Shown here: in pieces, positions 29,620 through 40,275 of the stretch | Numbering within the stretch: the first letter of the stretch is position 1 | Layout: the number at the start of each line of letters is the position of its first letter | DNA from: Micromonospora sonchi | GTDB lineage: Bacteria > Actinomycetota > Actinomycetes > Mycobacteriales > Micromonosporaceae | Reading direction: 5' to 3' | NCBI RefSeq assembly: GCF_014646235.1 | Contig: NZ_BMNB01000010.1 | Location: 124,001-188,000 of the forward strand | DNA: 64,000 bases | Notes under the pieces: generated by a model | The model's database searches: none | What the model was told of the DNA's origin: nothing | The model's input: the letters and a program-made list of their open reading frames with translations, nothing else | Program-made: the position numbers and the translations under genes

Positions 29620-30762
29620 ATGCCGAAGACCTCAGCGCGACTGCTGGCGTTGCTGTCCCTGTTGCAGGTGCGCCGGGACTGGCCCGGGGCGCTGCTGGCC
29701 GAACGGCTGGACGTCAGCCCGCGTACCGTCCGGCGCGACGTCGAGCGCCTGCGTGAACTCGGCTATCCCATCGTGGCCGCCAAGGGCCCGGACGGCGGGT
29801 ACCGGCTCGACGCCGGCACCCGCCTGCCTCCGTTGCTCTTCGACGACGAACAGGCCGTCGCCCTCGCCGTCGCCCTGCGCAGCGCCACCACCGCCGGCGC
29901 CGGCATCGAGGAGGCCGCGATGCGGGCGTTGCACACCGTACGGCAGGTCATGCCGGCGCGATTGCGCCACCGCATCGACACTCTCCAGGTCACCGCCGTC
30001 GAACGGCCGGCGGCGCCGCGTGCCGACAGCGCCGTGCTGTTGGCGCTGAACGCCGCCGTGCAGGCCCGCGAGGTGCTGCGCTTCGACTACGGGTCCGTCT
30101 GGGCTACACCTGGGGACGACGACGGTACGCCCATCCACCCGCGCCGGGTGGAGCCCCACCACATCGTGACCTGGGGCGGACGCTGGTACCTCGTCGCCTG
30201 GGATCTCGATCGCGGCGACTGGCGCATCTTCCGTGCCGACCGGATCACCCCGCACGGCCCCACCGGTCCTCGATTCGTCCCGCGCGAAGTACCCGGGGGT
30301 GCCGTGGCACTCTTCGTCACCAGCAGATTCCGCGGCTTCGACGGCGTCGATGACTGGCCCTGTCGGGGGGAGGTGATCCTCGACCTTCCCGCCGCCAGGG
30401 TGTCACCGTTCATTCACGACGGCGTGGTCGAGGAACTCGGCCCGCAGCGCTGCCGGCTGACCCTCGGCTCGTGGTCGTGGCCGGGCCTGGCCGCCGCCAT
30501 CGGCAGGTTCGACGCCGACATCCACGTCATCGGGCCGCCCGCTCTCCGGGACGCCTTCGCGCAGTTGGCCCGCCGCTACGCCGACGCCGCAGCCGACGCT
30601 GGCCGCGAGGACGCCGACGCCGCAGCCGACGCTGGCCGCGAGGGGCGCGGACCGGCGAAGCGGGCTGCGGCGCGGGACGAACGGGCCGTCGGTCACGCCC
30701 AGGGGGCGGTCGGATACCAGGGGATGATCTCCCGGCGAGCGAGCAGGCGGACGTCCCAGTAG
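29620..30762 (+). CDS. WYL-domain transcriptional regulator (YafY/PafC-like)
   Basis: 380 residues from ATG 29620 (GAGG 9 nt upstream; ATG 29611 is an alternative). HTH_11 at the start (PKTSARLLALLSLLQVRRDW, RLDVSPRTVRRDVERLRELG) and a WYL domain with GRWYLVAWDLDRGDWRIFRADRI. WYL proteins sense ligands or single-stranded DNA and often govern DNA-damage or defence genes. It is divergent from the AlkZ-like gene (124 nt), which suggests regulation of that repair gene. The tail past ~residue 320 is poorly conserved, contains an 11-residue tandem repeat and overlaps the convergent gene by 70 nt. Confidence 0.85.
   Translation: MPKTSARLLALLSLLQVRRDWPGALLAERLDVSPRTVRRDVERLRELGYPIVAAKGPDGGYRLDAGTRLPPLLFDDEQAVALAVALRSATTAGAGIEEAAMRALHTVRQVMPARLRHRIDTLQVTAVERPAAPRADSAVLLALNAAVQAREVLRFDYGSVWATPGDDDGTPIHPRRVEPHHIVTWGGRWYLVAWDLDRGDWRIFRADRITPHGPTGPRFVPREVPGGAVALFVTSRFRGFDGVDDWPCRGEVILDLPAARVSPFIHDGVVEELGPQRCRLTLGSWSWPGLAAAIGRFDADIHVIGPPALRDAFAQLARRYADAAADAGREDADAAADAGREGRGPAKRAAARDERAVGHAQGAVGYQGMISRRASRRTSQ
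30580..30642 (+). repeat. 33-nt-period tandem duplication in WYL regulator
   Basis: GCCGACGCCGCAGCCGACGC plus TGGCCGCGAG occurs at 30580-30609 and again at 30613-30642, separated by GAC. Period 33 nt, so it duplicates the 11 residues ADAAADAGRED in frame. A recent slippage or duplication in the variable tail of the regulator. Confidence 0.9.
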
Positions 30763-31709
30763 AGGAACGTGAAGGCGCCTGCGACGAGGAACGCCACCGC
30801 GATGGTCGCCGCCAAGCGGCTCGGACGGGCGGCGAACCAGGTCTGCAGCCGGCTGCCGGCGAACCACGCCAGCAGCAGGAACAGCACCGCCATGATGACG
30901 ATGTTGCCGATCGACTGAAGGCTGAACGCGGCCGCGCCGTACAGCGGGTTGCCGCTCTCCGCGGCGTCGCGGAACATCTGGCGGAACAGCGGGAACGGCC
31001 GTCCGATCAGGAAGCCGGCGATGAGCACGCCCATGAAGACCAGCGGAGCGTTGGGGTACCGGCGGGAGATCCGGGCGAACGGGTCCGGCACCACCCTCAG
31101 CGCGGCCAGCCCCAGGTAGAGCATGATCAGCCCGATGGCGCCGAAGACCACCATGGACTGGATGCTGCGCGGCGACAACGAGCCGGGAGTGTTCGGGGCG
31201 GTGGAGAACTGGGGCATGGACGTGCCGACCAGGCCGACGATCGCGCCGTAGAGGGCGGAGACCGCGATCATGCCGACCGCCATCCAGCCCAGCGGGCGCA
31301 GCGGTGCCAGGAAGCGGCCCAGCCGGCTGCCGGACGTACCGGCCAGGGGGGCGAGGGCGCCGAAGGCGGCGACGTTGCAGGCGGTGAAGGTGCCGGCAAC
31401 TCCCGAGACGAACGCGAAGATCACGCCCGCCACGATCCCGCTGATCGGAGTCTGCTTGGCGTCGTGGCCGAGCAGCGTGTTGGCGACGTTGTCACCGATG
31501 GTCTGATCGACGAATTCCGCCGACCAGACGACGGTGAGCAGGAACCCGCCCAGCACGCTGAGCAGAATGATCAGCCCGCGTCGGCGTGGCGCGTGCCCGA
31601 CGACGAACAGGGAGGTGGAACGGGGCTCGGGCGGTAGCCGAACCTCATCAGCGGCGGATGGATGGCTGGCGCGCCGGTCGATCTGGGTCACGGAAACGCT
31701 CCTCGACAT
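30693..31709 (-). CDS. Polytopic membrane protein, DsbD/CcdA-like motifs
   Basis: 338 residues from ATG 31709 (GTG immediately upstream also in frame). Six or more membrane helices after a ~45-residue cytosolic N-terminus. The helix AGTFTACNVAAFGALAPLAG has the small-residue, Cys-Asn/Pro pattern seen in CcdA/DsbD-type proteins, but there is no clear paired Cys in a later helix, so a redox function is uncertain. It could be a related transporter. Its 3' end overlaps that of the WYL regulator by 70 nt on the opposite strand. Confidence 0.65.
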   Translation of the reverse strand: MSRSVSVTQIDRRASHPSAADEVRLPPEPRSTSLFVVGHAPRRRGLIILLSVLGGFLLTVVWSAEFVDQTIGDNVANTLLGHDAKQTPISGIVAGVIFAFVSGVAGTFTACNVAAFGALAPLAGTSGSRLGRFLAPLRPLGWMAVGMIAVSALYGAIVGLVGTSMPQFSTAPNTPGSLSPRSIQSMVVFGAIGLIMLYLGLAALRVVPDPFARISRRYPNAPLVFMGVLIAGFLIGRPFPLFRQMFRDAAESGNPLYGAAAFSLQSIGNIVIMAVLFLLLAWFAGSRLQTWFAARPSRLAATIAVAFLVAGAFTFLYWDVRLLARREIIPWYPTAPWA

Positions 31710-31768
31710 CACGGAGGGTGAAATTTGACGATGACGGATCGACCGGGGCTGCGTTTCTCTTTACTTGC

Positions 31769-32536
31769 TCAATCGGTGCCCAATCCGATGCCGGTTCCCG
31801 TCCAATTTCCGGGCGTACTGATCCGGACGCTGATTTGGACGCCGAGTTCGCGGAATCCGAGCGCCCGCGCCACGCGCCGCGACGGTTCCGGCCGGGCCCG
31901 CCACTGGGGAAGCAGTTGGTTGTCCAGGCCCTCCGCCACGGCAGCGCTGGCGACGACCCGGGCGAAACCGCGCCCGCGCCGGTCCGGCGCCGTCAGCACA
32001 CTGAGGTGCGCCACCCGTTCCGGCCAGTGCCGGTAACCCGCCGCCGCCACCACGCGGCTCCCCGCGCGGACGACGAACGCCGGGGAGGTGATCTCGGCCA
32101 GCCCGCACTCCGCGGCGTCCTCGACCGGGACGGAGGCCAGGAGGTCGGCGATCTCCGGGTGATCGGCGGGCACCCGTTCCGAAGCGCCCTTCTCGTACGA
32201 CCGGAAGGCGCGCTCGTCGCAGTAGGCGAGCGTCGCGGGCCCGAGTACCTCCGCGACGGGCAGCACCGCTGCCAGCTGTTCAGGGTCGGTCAGCGCCGCG
32301 ACGGGGAGATCGTCGAGCGCCTCCCGGACGACTGCCTCCAGGCCCTCCGTGGGCACGGTGCTGATCGCCGCCCTGCCGAGGGTGACGATCCCGGTCCAGC
32401 CCGGTGGGCAGATCAGCGATTCCGCCGACACCGCCACGTCGGCGCCCCGGATGGGAAATGTCATCGGTACACCGGCCAACTCGACCCACAAACGTCGTGC
32501 CCGCGCCAGCAACAGATCAACAGTCACCGACGGCAT
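31769..32536 (-). CDS. GNAT-family acetyltransferase (FR47-like)
   Basis: 255 residues. A variable N-terminal half is followed by a GNAT domain: PAFVVRAGSRVVAAAGYRHWPERVAHLSVLTAP then DRRGRGFARVVASAA, the acetyl-CoA-binding Q/RxxGxG/A signature (RRGRGFA). The N-terminal half probably confers substrate choice. It lies 59 nt upstream of the membrane protein gene on the same strand and may be co-transcribed. Confidence 0.85.
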   Translation of the reverse strand: MPSVTVDLLLARARRLWVELAGVPMTFPIRGADVAVSAESLICPPGWTGIVTLGRAAISTVPTEGLEAVVREALDDLPVAALTDPEQLAAVLPVAEVLGPATLAYCDERAFRSYEKGASERVPADHPEIADLLASVPVEDAAECGLAEITSPAFVVRAGSRVVAAAGYRHWPERVAHLSVLTAPDRRGRGFARVVASAAVAEGLDNQLLPQWRARPEPSRRVARALGFRELGVQISVRISTPGNWTGTGIGLGTD

Positions 32537-32751
32537 CCTGTCGCCCCGCCACCTGGGTGCTCGCCGCCGGTCGCCCGGCCGTCTCGCGGGCCACGGACTT
32601 TGGTGGCGGCGCCGCCCCCAGCCGCCCTCCGATGCCGCCGTCTCCGTCCGGTTCGCCGCCCATGCTCGGCGAGCTGCCCCTCAGACGACGGCGCGCGCCC
32701 GCGCGATCAGGGGCGCCGCATGGCGATACGGGCAGCGGTGGCCCGGGAGTT

Positions 32752-34302
<1,551 letters not shown>

Positions 34303-34344
34303 CCGGGCGCGGTCCACCGGGAACCGGCCAATACACTGACCGGC

Positions 34345-34689
34345 ATGAGTGGAACCTCCGGCTCGGGTGGGTCCGCGCGCGTCGGTTCCTGGCTCGGGAT
34401 CGCCGCCGCCGTCGGCGTCGCGGTGCTCGCCTGGGCGGGCTACTGGTGGCTGGCCGTGCCCCGCTACGACCTGTGCGCGGCGGTGCTGCCCGCCCCCGCG
34501 GGCTGCCGGACCGCCGACCGGGTGCCCACCGCGGCCCTCTGGACGGCGATCGTCGCGGCGCTGCTCCTGGCCACGGCCGCCCTCGCCGTCGTCCGCCCGC
34601 GCGGTCGCTGGTGGCCCTTCGCGGTGGGGATGGCCACGCTGGCCGTCACGGCGCTGTGGGGCTTCCGGACGGTGCTCTACGCGTTCTGA
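34345..34689 (+). CDS. Small membrane protein of unknown function
   Basis: 114 residues, three hydrophobic segments (about 17-38, 62-80, 88-108), with two Cys (near residues 43 and 53) in the first extracytoplasmic loop that could form a disulfide. No family recognised. No ribosome-binding site, but TACACT at 34332-34337 lies seven bases before the start, fitting a leaderless transcript. It follows argG by 42 nt but probably has its own promoter. Confidence 0.7.
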   Translation: MSGTSGSGGSARVGSWLGIAAAVGVAVLAWAGYWWLAVPRYDLCAAVLPAPAGCRTADRVPTAALWTAIVAALLLATAALAVVRPRGRWWPFAVGMATLAVTALWGFRTVLYAF

Positions 34690-34707
34690 CCGCCAGGACG
34701 CTGCGGG

Positions 34708-35700
34708 TCAGCCGTCGTGCGGATCGACGGTGATGACGACCTTGCCGGCCGGGTGCCCGTCGGTGAAGTGGCGCAGCGCGTCCACCGCCTCCGCGAGCGG
34801 ATAGCTGCGGTCGACCGGTGGGGTCAGCGCACTGGACCCGATGAGGTCACCCAGATCGTCGAGATCCTCGGTGCGCTCCACGGCGCTGACGGCGCGCAGC
34901 CGTTGGCCGACGACTGTCGACAGCAGTGGCGCCCCGAACATCTGCCGGCCGTAGCCGCCGAGCAGTCGACCCCGGGTCCAGTCGCCGCCGACCAGCGCCA
35001 GCGTCCCACGCGGGGTGAGCGCGCGCCGCAGCAGCGACAGTGGACGGTCACCTCCGGTGTCGATGACCACGTCGTGGACCGGGCCGTCCCGGTCGATCTC
35101 CTCACGGGTGTAGTCGAGGACGTCGTCGGCGCCGAGGGAGCGGACGAAATCGGTCTTCTCCGGGGCGCAGACGCCGGTCACGGTCGCCCCGTACGCCTTG
35201 GCGATCTGCACGGCCTGGGAACCGACGCCGCCGGACGCGCCGATGACCAGGACCCGGTGGCCCGGGCGCACCTGGCCGCTGTCGCGGACCGCGCGCAGCG
35301 CCGTCATCCCGGAGACGGGCGCGGCGGCGGCCTGCGCGAAGGACAGGTTGGCCGGCTTGCGGGCCAACCGCTTCTCGTGGGTGGCGGTGAATTCGGCGTA
35401 CGAGCCGCGCAGGGAGGTGCCGTACACCTCGTCGCCGGGCCGGAAGCGGGTCACCCGGGAACCGACCTCGACCACCACGCCGGCCAGGTCCCGGCCGCGT
35501 ACCGGCACCCGGGGGCGGCGCAGCCCGGCCGCGAGCCGCACCAGGTAGGGGCGGCCGACGATGAAGATCAACACTCCGGGGTCGACCGCGGCGGCGCGCA
35601 CCGCGACGAGCACCTCCTCGTCGCCGATGCTCGGCCGTTCGACGTCACGCAGCCTGAGGGCGTCCGTTGCGCCGTAGGCGTCCTGCACGATGGCCTTCAC
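34708..35700 (-). CDS. MDR-family NAD(P)-dependent reductase (quinone oxidoreductase-like)
   Basis: 330 residues from GTG 35700, which has GAGGAGGA a few bases upstream. GroES-like domain first (GRDLAGVVVEVGSRVTRFRPGDEVYG), then a Rossmann domain with VLVIGASGGVGSQAVQIAKAYGA. No Cys/His zinc ligand set, so it is of the zinc-free QOR type and likely reduces quinones or alkenals. Third gene of a three-gene unit: its GTG overlaps the stop of the XRE gene (GTGA), indicating translational coupling. Confidence 0.9.
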   Translation of the reverse strand: MKAIVQDAYGATDALRLRDVERPSIGDEEVLVAVRAAAVDPGVLIFIVGRPYLVRLAAGLRRPRVPVRGRDLAGVVVEVGSRVTRFRPGDEVYGTSLRGSYAEFTATHEKRLARKPANLSFAQAAAAPVSGMTALRAVRDSGQVRPGHRVLVIGASGGVGSQAVQIAKAYGATVTGVCAPEKTDFVRSLGADDVLDYTREEIDRDGPVHDVVIDTGGDRPLSLLRRALTPRGTLALVGGDWTRGRLLGGYGRQMFGAPLLSTVVGQRLRAVSAVERTEDLDDLGDLIGSSALTPPVDRSYPLAEAVDALRHFTDGHPAGKVVITVDPHDG

Positions 35701-35918
35701 GATTCCTCCTCGGGATACTGGAACACCTCGTCGAGCCGTACGCCGAACACGCGGGCGATCCGGAAGGCCATCTCCAGCGAGGGGGAGTAGCGGCCCTGCT
35801 CGATGGCGATGACGGTCTGCCGGGTCACGCCGATCCGGTCGGCCAGGTCGGCCTGGGTCATCTCGTCGCGGGCGAAGCGCAGCGTCCGGATGTTGTTGGT
35901 TACGCGGGTCGGTTTCAC
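35697..35918 (-). CDS. Small XRE-family repressor
   Basis: 73 residues, nearly only an HTH: RTLRFARDEMTQADLADRIGVTRQTVIAIEQGRYSPSLEMA. Typical of the compact Cro/CI regulators (YozG-like) encoded with a small membrane protein. It starts at GTG 35918, sharing bases with the TGA of the membrane protein gene, and its own TGA overlaps the next GTG. It most likely represses this three-gene operon through the direct repeats at 36365-36400. Confidence 0.9.
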   Translation of the reverse strand: MKPTRVTNNIRTLRFARDEMTQADLADRIGVTRQTVIAIEQGRYSPSLEMAFRIARVFGVRLDEVFQYPEEES

Positions 35919-36343
35919 CACTGCGGCACACCTCGGCGGTAGACGACCACCTTCGCGAGCGAGCCGACCACCGCGGACAGCACGAAGCAGAGGTAGATCA
36001 CGTTGGCGATCCAGAACCAGTGCCACTGCGCCAGGGCCATGAGCATCGCCGACACCGCGCCGATCACCACGAACGCCTGCCCGACGTGGTCGCCGAGGCG
36101 GCCGATCTCCCGGTCGCGGTCGTCGCTGACCCGCGAGGCGCGCGGATTCAGCAAGGCCATCCCGATCTCGGCCAGGATGCTCGCGGCGATGGCGCCACCG
36201 ATCGTCCAGAGCAGGGCGGCGGCGTAGGGTGTCGCGGCCAGCGACCCGCCGTCGACCCGGCTCAGGACGACGGCCGCGTAGCAGGCGTAGGCGACCGCGC
36301 TGACCACCAGCATGATCCAGGCACGCTTTTCCTCATGCGTCAT
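35915..36343 (-). CDS. Four-helix membrane protein (DUF2178-like)
   Basis: 142 residues from ATG 36343 (GGGAGCC upstream), with four predicted membrane helices and a central charged loop (RASRVSDDRDREIGRLGDHVG). Small membrane proteins of this kind are often encoded just before an XRE repressor; function unknown. First gene of the operon with the XRE repressor and the MDR reductase. Confidence 0.75.
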   Translation of the reverse strand: MTHEEKRAWIMLVVSAVAYACYAAVVLSRVDGGSLAATPYAAALLWTIGGAIAASILAEIGMALLNPRASRVSDDRDREIGRLGDHVGQAFVVIGAVSAMLMALAQWHWFWIANVIYLCFVLSAVVGSLAKVVVYRRGVPQW

Positions 36344-36364
36344 GACCGGCTCCCGATGTAAAAA

Positions 36365-36400
36365 ATCCTTGACATGTCGAGAGTAAGGCATCCTTGACAT
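36365..36400. promoter_or_regulatory. Direct-repeat operator candidate
   Basis: ATCCTTGACAT occurs at 36365-36375 and 36390-36400, 25 bp apart, 22 nt upstream of the membrane protein start on the other strand. In the gene's sense this reads ATGTCAAGGAT twice. The spacing (about 2.4 helical turns) and AT-rich context suggest binding by the operon's own XRE repressor. Confidence 0.6.
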
Positions 36401-36492
36401 CGTGTCTAGAAACTTTTACATCCATTCGAGTCGGAGACCTCTGCGGACGGCTGCTCGGCCCCGGCAGCGGTGCCTTGCGCCGGGTTCGTCCA

Positions 36493-37449
36493 ATGGACCA
36501 CGTGGCTGACGACATCGAACAGCGGCTTTCCGTGGCGGCCGAGGTGCTCCGCGAGCACGAGGTGACCACGCACCGGGTCGCGGACCTGCGGGTCCGGATC
36601 GACCAACTGGCCGGCCGGGTCGCGCAACTGCGCGAGCGGTGCGTGGACGAGGAAAAGGACGTCGCCCGGCTGGAGAGCCTCTCCCTGACCCGGGTACTGG
36701 CCTCGCTGCGTGGCGCGCGGGACGACCTGCTGGCCCGTGAACGGGCCGAGGCCGACGCCGCCCGCTACCGCGCGGCCGAGGCCGCGGCCCGCCTCGACGC
36801 GCTGCGGCGGGAGCACCAGGCCGCGTGCGCGCGGCTCGGTCAGCTCGCCGGGGCCCCGGACGCGTACGCCGCCGTGCTCGACGCGAAGGAGCGGCACCTC
36901 ACCGGCGCCGGCGACCCGCGCGCCGGGCGACTGCTGGCTCTGGCCGAGCAGCGCGGACGACTCACCGGCGAGCTGCGTGAGGTGGCCGAGGCAGATCAGG
37001 CCGCCCGCGCCGCCCAGGAGGCCCTGCAGCAGGTGCGGCGCAAGCTGGACAGCGCCTCGGGCTGGTCGACCTACGACACCTTCTTCGGCGGCGGGATGGT
37101 GGCCAGCGCGATGAAACACTCCCGCCTGGACGACGCGGCGCAGGCTGCCGCCCACGCCGAGCGGTGCCTGGCCGCGCTGCGCACCGAACTCGCCGACGTG
37201 CCGGGCGTCGACGTGATCGCGCCACGGCTGGCCGTCGGCGGCCTGACCCGGTTCGTCGACATCTGGTGCGACAACATCTTCACCGATCTCGCGGTGCGGG
37301 AGCGGATCACGCAGGCCGTGCAGCACGTCGAGCAGTGCCGGCGGCTGGTGGGCGACGTGCGGGTCCGGCTGGCGCAGCGCGCCGCCCGGGACCGGGCCGG
37401 CCTCGGCGCGATCGAGAACGAGCGCAAGCACCTGCTCGCCAGCGGCTGA
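36493..37449 (+). CDS. Coiled-coil protein of unknown function
   Basis: 318 residues from ATG 36493. Nearly all helical; the first ~215 residues are heptad-like with many Arg, Ala, Leu and Glu, so a long coiled coil. The region SGWSTYDTFFGGGMVASAMKHSRLDDA (about 196-222) is a break that looks conserved-like, and FVDIWCDNIFTDLAV follows. No signal peptide or membrane segment. Actinobacterial proteins with this FGGG-x-SAMKHS-like block are known as hypothetical. No convincing ribosome-binding site. Confidence 0.75.
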   Translation: MDHVADDIEQRLSVAAEVLREHEVTTHRVADLRVRIDQLAGRVAQLRERCVDEEKDVARLESLSLTRVLASLRGARDDLLARERAEADAARYRAAEAAARLDALRREHQAACARLGQLAGAPDAYAAVLDAKERHLTGAGDPRAGRLLALAEQRGRLTGELREVAEADQAARAAQEALQQVRRKLDSASGWSTYDTFFGGGMVASAMKHSRLDDAAQAAAHAERCLAALRTELADVPGVDVIAPRLAVGGLTRFVDIWCDNIFTDLAVRERITQAVQHVEQCRRLVGDVRVRLAQRAARDRAGLGAIENERKHLLASG

Positions 37450-37554
37450 CCGCCGATCCGGGTGGGAGCGACCACGCCGCTGGCCGTCCCGCCCGGTCCC
37501 CGACGTCGACAACCCGCAGACCTGGCGCGGCCAGCGACCCGCCGTACCCTCGGG

Positions 37555-38463
37555 TCAGCGGTGGGTGGCCCGGAGCGCGTCGTGCAGTTCCCGCGCCACC
37601 TGCGCCAGCGCCGCCTCCGCCTGCGGCTGCACGGCAGCCGGCACCGTCGACTCGCTGAGCGCGGCCACCGCGTACGCCTGCCCGTCGGCGTGCTCCACCA
37701 CGCCGACCTCGTGCCGCAGGTTGAGCAGGGTGCCGGTCTTCGACGACCAGCGGGAGGCGTCGGAACTGAAGTCCGGGGCGAGCCGCTGCCGCAGCAGGTT
37801 GTCGCCCATCAGCTCGCGTACCCGGGCGGCGACCGGCGCCGGGATGCGCGACGGGCGCCACAGGGCGTGCAGCAGTTCGACGAAGGCGCGGGCCGAGCCG
37901 GCGTTGGCCCGGCCGACGTCGAGCTGGGGGACCGGATGGCCCTGACCGGCGGTGGTCGCGGACGCGGCGAGGGAGTGCGCGAGGTGCACCTCGTCCGGGG
38001 CGAACCGCTCGGCCGGAGTGTCGGTGAGGTCCCGGGTGCGGTGCCGGACGCTGATCCCGTCGACGCCGAACCGGCGCAGCGCGGCGGTGACCTCCGCCGG
38101 CGCAGTGAGGGCGAACAGCGCGTCCGAGGCGCCCTCGTCACTGATCGCCACGCTCAGATAGAGCAAATCGTCGATTGCCACGGTGGCCGGGTGCCGGAAC
38201 CGGCTCAGCCCGGTCGGACCCGGTGTCCGAATTCGGCCGGGCGCCACCGTGATCGGGGTGGCGCCGTCGAGTTCGCCGCGCTCGATCCGATCCACGGTGG
38301 CCAGCGCGAGCGGCACCTTCACCAGCGACGCGACCGGGAGGACGACGTCGCTGTCGAGCCCCAGCTCGTCACCGGTGTCGAGGTCGCGGACCAGTACGCA
38401 GCCGCGCAGCCCGGCCTCGCGTAGCGTCTCCCGAGCTGCGCGGAGCAGCCGCCCGACCGTCAT
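37555..38463 (-). CDS. Cytosolic penicillin-recognising protein (BlaB-like regulator partner)
   Basis: 302 residues, no signal peptide. Class A beta-lactamase fold with SLVK (Ser46, Lys49), SDE (108-110, where active enzymes have SDN) and SKTG (Lys242). No ExxLN omega-loop glutamate is apparent where expected, so hydrolysis is doubtful. Its start overlaps the end of the LysR gene (ATGA). This order (LysR gene, then PBP-like gene, divergent from a beta-lactamase gene) is that of blaA-blaB / blaL of Streptomyces cacaoi, where BlaB is a cytosolic regulator. The same role is inferred here. Confidence 0.8.
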   Translation of the reverse strand: MTVGRLLRAARETLREAGLRGCVLVRDLDTGDELGLDSDVVLPVASLVKVPLALATVDRIERGELDGATPITVAPGRIRTPGPTGLSRFRHPATVAIDDLLYLSVAISDEGASDALFALTAPAEVTAALRRFGVDGISVRHRTRDLTDTPAERFAPDEVHLAHSLAASATTAGQGHPVPQLDVGRANAGSARAFVELLHALWRPSRIPAPVAARVRELMGDNLLRQRLAPDFSSDASRWSSKTGTLLNLRHEVGVVEHADGQAYAVAALSESTVPAAVQPQAEAALAQVARELHDALRATHR

Positions 38464-39233
38464 GCCGAATCCCGCCAGCCGTGCACCGGGCGGTCCCCGG
38501 GCACCTGCTCCTCCACGCCGAGACATCGGCCGATGGCGGCGCGCAGCACACCGCCTAGCCGCTCGGCGTCCTCGCGTACGCCGGCGGTCACCTGGTAGCC
38601 GCGGACCGGCCGCAGCTCGCCGAGAGGCCGCCAGTGCAGCCCGAGTTCGCGAGCCTCGGCGGGCGAGCAGAGCATCAGGTCGGAGCCGGCGAGCGCCTCG
38701 GCGGTGGCGTCGACCATGGACGCCGAGACCGTCACCTGGGCCGGTTGCAGCCCGACGGCGTCGCGCAGCCGGGTCAGCGGGTCGCGGACGTGCGGCACGT
38801 CGTCCTCCGGCGAGATCCAGACCCGACGCCGTCGGGTTCGCCGGTCGGCACGCGGCGCGCGCAGCGTCTCCAGGTGAACCACCTTGACACCCGGGTCGGT
38901 GCCGCTCCCGAGGCCCAGCGGTACCCGCCACGCGGCCTCGTCCGGCGGTACGGCCAGCCGGAACGGACGCAGCCGGGCGCGTTCGGCGTCGTGCTCCATC
39001 GCCTCGGCCAGGTCCACGATTCGCCGGGCGGAGTGGAGCATGTCCCGCCCGAACGGGGTGAGTGTGACGCTGCGCGACGTCCGGTCGAACAGTTGCCCGC
39101 CGAGGTGCCGCTCCAGGGCGGCGACCCGGCGGCTCGCCACCGACTGGGGGATGCGGGCGACGGACGCGCCGACGGTGAAGCTGCCGTGATCGCCGACCGA
39201 CACGAAGGCCCGACAGGCCGCCACGAGATCCAC
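38460..39233 (-). CDS. LysR-family regulator of beta-lactamase (BlaA/AmpR-like)
   Basis: 257 residues, short for the family. N-terminal HTH is [22 protein letters not shown] then [19 protein letters not shown]. The effector region is reduced. It is divergent from the class A beta-lactamase gene, with a LysR box (39245-39259) between, and its stop overlaps the start of the PBP-like gene. By analogy to BlaA of S. cacaoi and AmpR it should activate the beta-lactamase gene in the presence of drug or muropeptides. Confidence 0.9.
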   Translation of the reverse strand: MDLVAACRAFVSVGDHGSFTVGASVARIPQSVASRRVAALERHLGGQLFDRTSRSVTLTPFGRDMLHSARRIVDLAEAMEHDAERARLRPFRLAVPPDEAAWRVPLGLGSGTDPGVKVVHLETLRAPRADRRTRRRRVWISPEDDVPHVRDPLTRLRDAVGLQPAQVTVSASMVDATAEALAGSDLMLCSPAEARELGLHWRPLGELRPVRGYQVTAGVREDAERLGGVLRAAIGRCLGVEEQVPGDRPVHGWRDSA

Positions 39234-39244
39234 ATGGGAATCCT

Positions 39245-39259
39245 ATGCAGAAACAGCAT
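39245..39259. promoter_or_regulatory. LysR box of the bla module
   Basis: ATGC-N7-GCAT (39245-39248 and 39256-39259), containing the T-N11-A core expected for LysR regulators (T at 39246, A at 39258). It begins 12 nt upstream of the LysR start and ~110 nt before the beta-lactamase start. Confidence 0.65.
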
Positions 39260-39368
39260 CAGTATCGCCCTCGGCGTCTTCGACGGCATGGGCCAGCGCT
39301 GCGAGCCTGGTTACCGGCCACCCGGGAAGGTCTCCGGGTCGCCGGGACGACCGACGGAAGGACCAGTC

Positions 39369-40274
39369 TTGACCAGCACCACCCGCCGTACCCGAATCAG
39401 TGCCCTCGCCGCCGCGCTGGCGCTCGGCCTGCTGGCCGGATGCTCACCCGGCACCCCGACCGCGCCGGCCCCTACGCCGTCGCCGTCCGCCGCGCCGGTG
39501 GCCGTCGACTTCACCCCCTTGGAGAAGCAGTACGACGCCCGGCTCGGGGTGTACGTGATCGACACCGGCACCGGCCGCACCGTCGCGTACCGGGCCGACG
39601 AGCGCTTCGCGTACGCCTCGACGTTCAAGGCCCTGGCCGCCGCCGCGGTCCTCGCCGCCACCTCCACCGAGGAGCTGGACCAGATCGTCACCTACTCCCG
39701 CGACGAACTGGTCACCTACTCGCCGATCACCGAGCAGCACGTGCAGACCGGCATGTCGCTGCGGGCGATCGCCGACGCGGCGGTGCGCTACAGCGACAAC
39801 ACCGCCGGGAACCTGCTGCTCGACCGGCTCGACGGCCCGGACGGCTTCAAGCAGGCACTGCGCGACATCGGCGACGAGGTCACCGAGCCGTCGCGGATGG
39901 AGACCGAACTCAACGAGGCGACCCCGGGCGACACCCGCGACACCAGTACGCCCCGCGCACTGGCCACCTCGCTGAAGGCGTACGCCGTCGACGACGCGCT
40001 TTCCGCCGAAGACCGCGCGGTGCTGGTCGACTGGCTCAAGGGCAACACCACCGGCGACAAGACGATCCGGGCCGGCACTCCGGACGGCTGGCAGGTGGGC
40101 GACAAGACCGGCTCCGGCGGCTACGGCACCCGCAACGACATCGCCGTGATCTGGCCGCCGGACCGGGCCCCGATCGTGCTGGCCGTGCTCTCCAGCAAGG
40201 CCGACAAGGATGCCGAGCGCGACGACGCCCTGCTCGCCCACGCCGCCGAACTGGCCCTCACCGCCCTGCGGTGA
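39369..40274 (+). CDS. Class A beta-lactamase, lipoprotein
   Basis: 301 residues from TTG 39369, with GGAAGGA 5 nt before it. Signal peptide with lipobox LLAGC, then a Pro/Ala/Ser linker, so anchored in the outer leaflet. All catalytic motifs are intact: STFK (Ser84, Lys87), SDN (142-144), ETELN (Glu178, Asn182) and KTG (246-248). Hydrolyses penicillins and probably some cephalosporins. Divergent from the LysR gene and downstream PBP-like gene, forming a full induction module. A repeat cluster begins one base after its stop. Confidence 0.95.
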   Translation: MTSTTRRTRISALAAALALGLLAGCSPGTPTAPAPTPSPSAAPVAVDFTPLEKQYDARLGVYVIDTGTGRTVAYRADERFAYASTFKALAAAAVLAATSTEELDQIVTYSRDELVTYSPITEQHVQTGMSLRAIADAAVRYSDNTAGNLLLDRLDGPDGFKQALRDIGDEVTEPSRMETELNEATPGDTRDTSTPRALATSLKAYAVDDALSAEDRAVLVDWLKGNTTGDKTIRAGTPDGWQVGDKTGSGGYGTRNDIAVIWPPDRAPIVLAVLSSKADKDAERDDALLAHAAELALTALR

Positions 40275-40275
40275 A

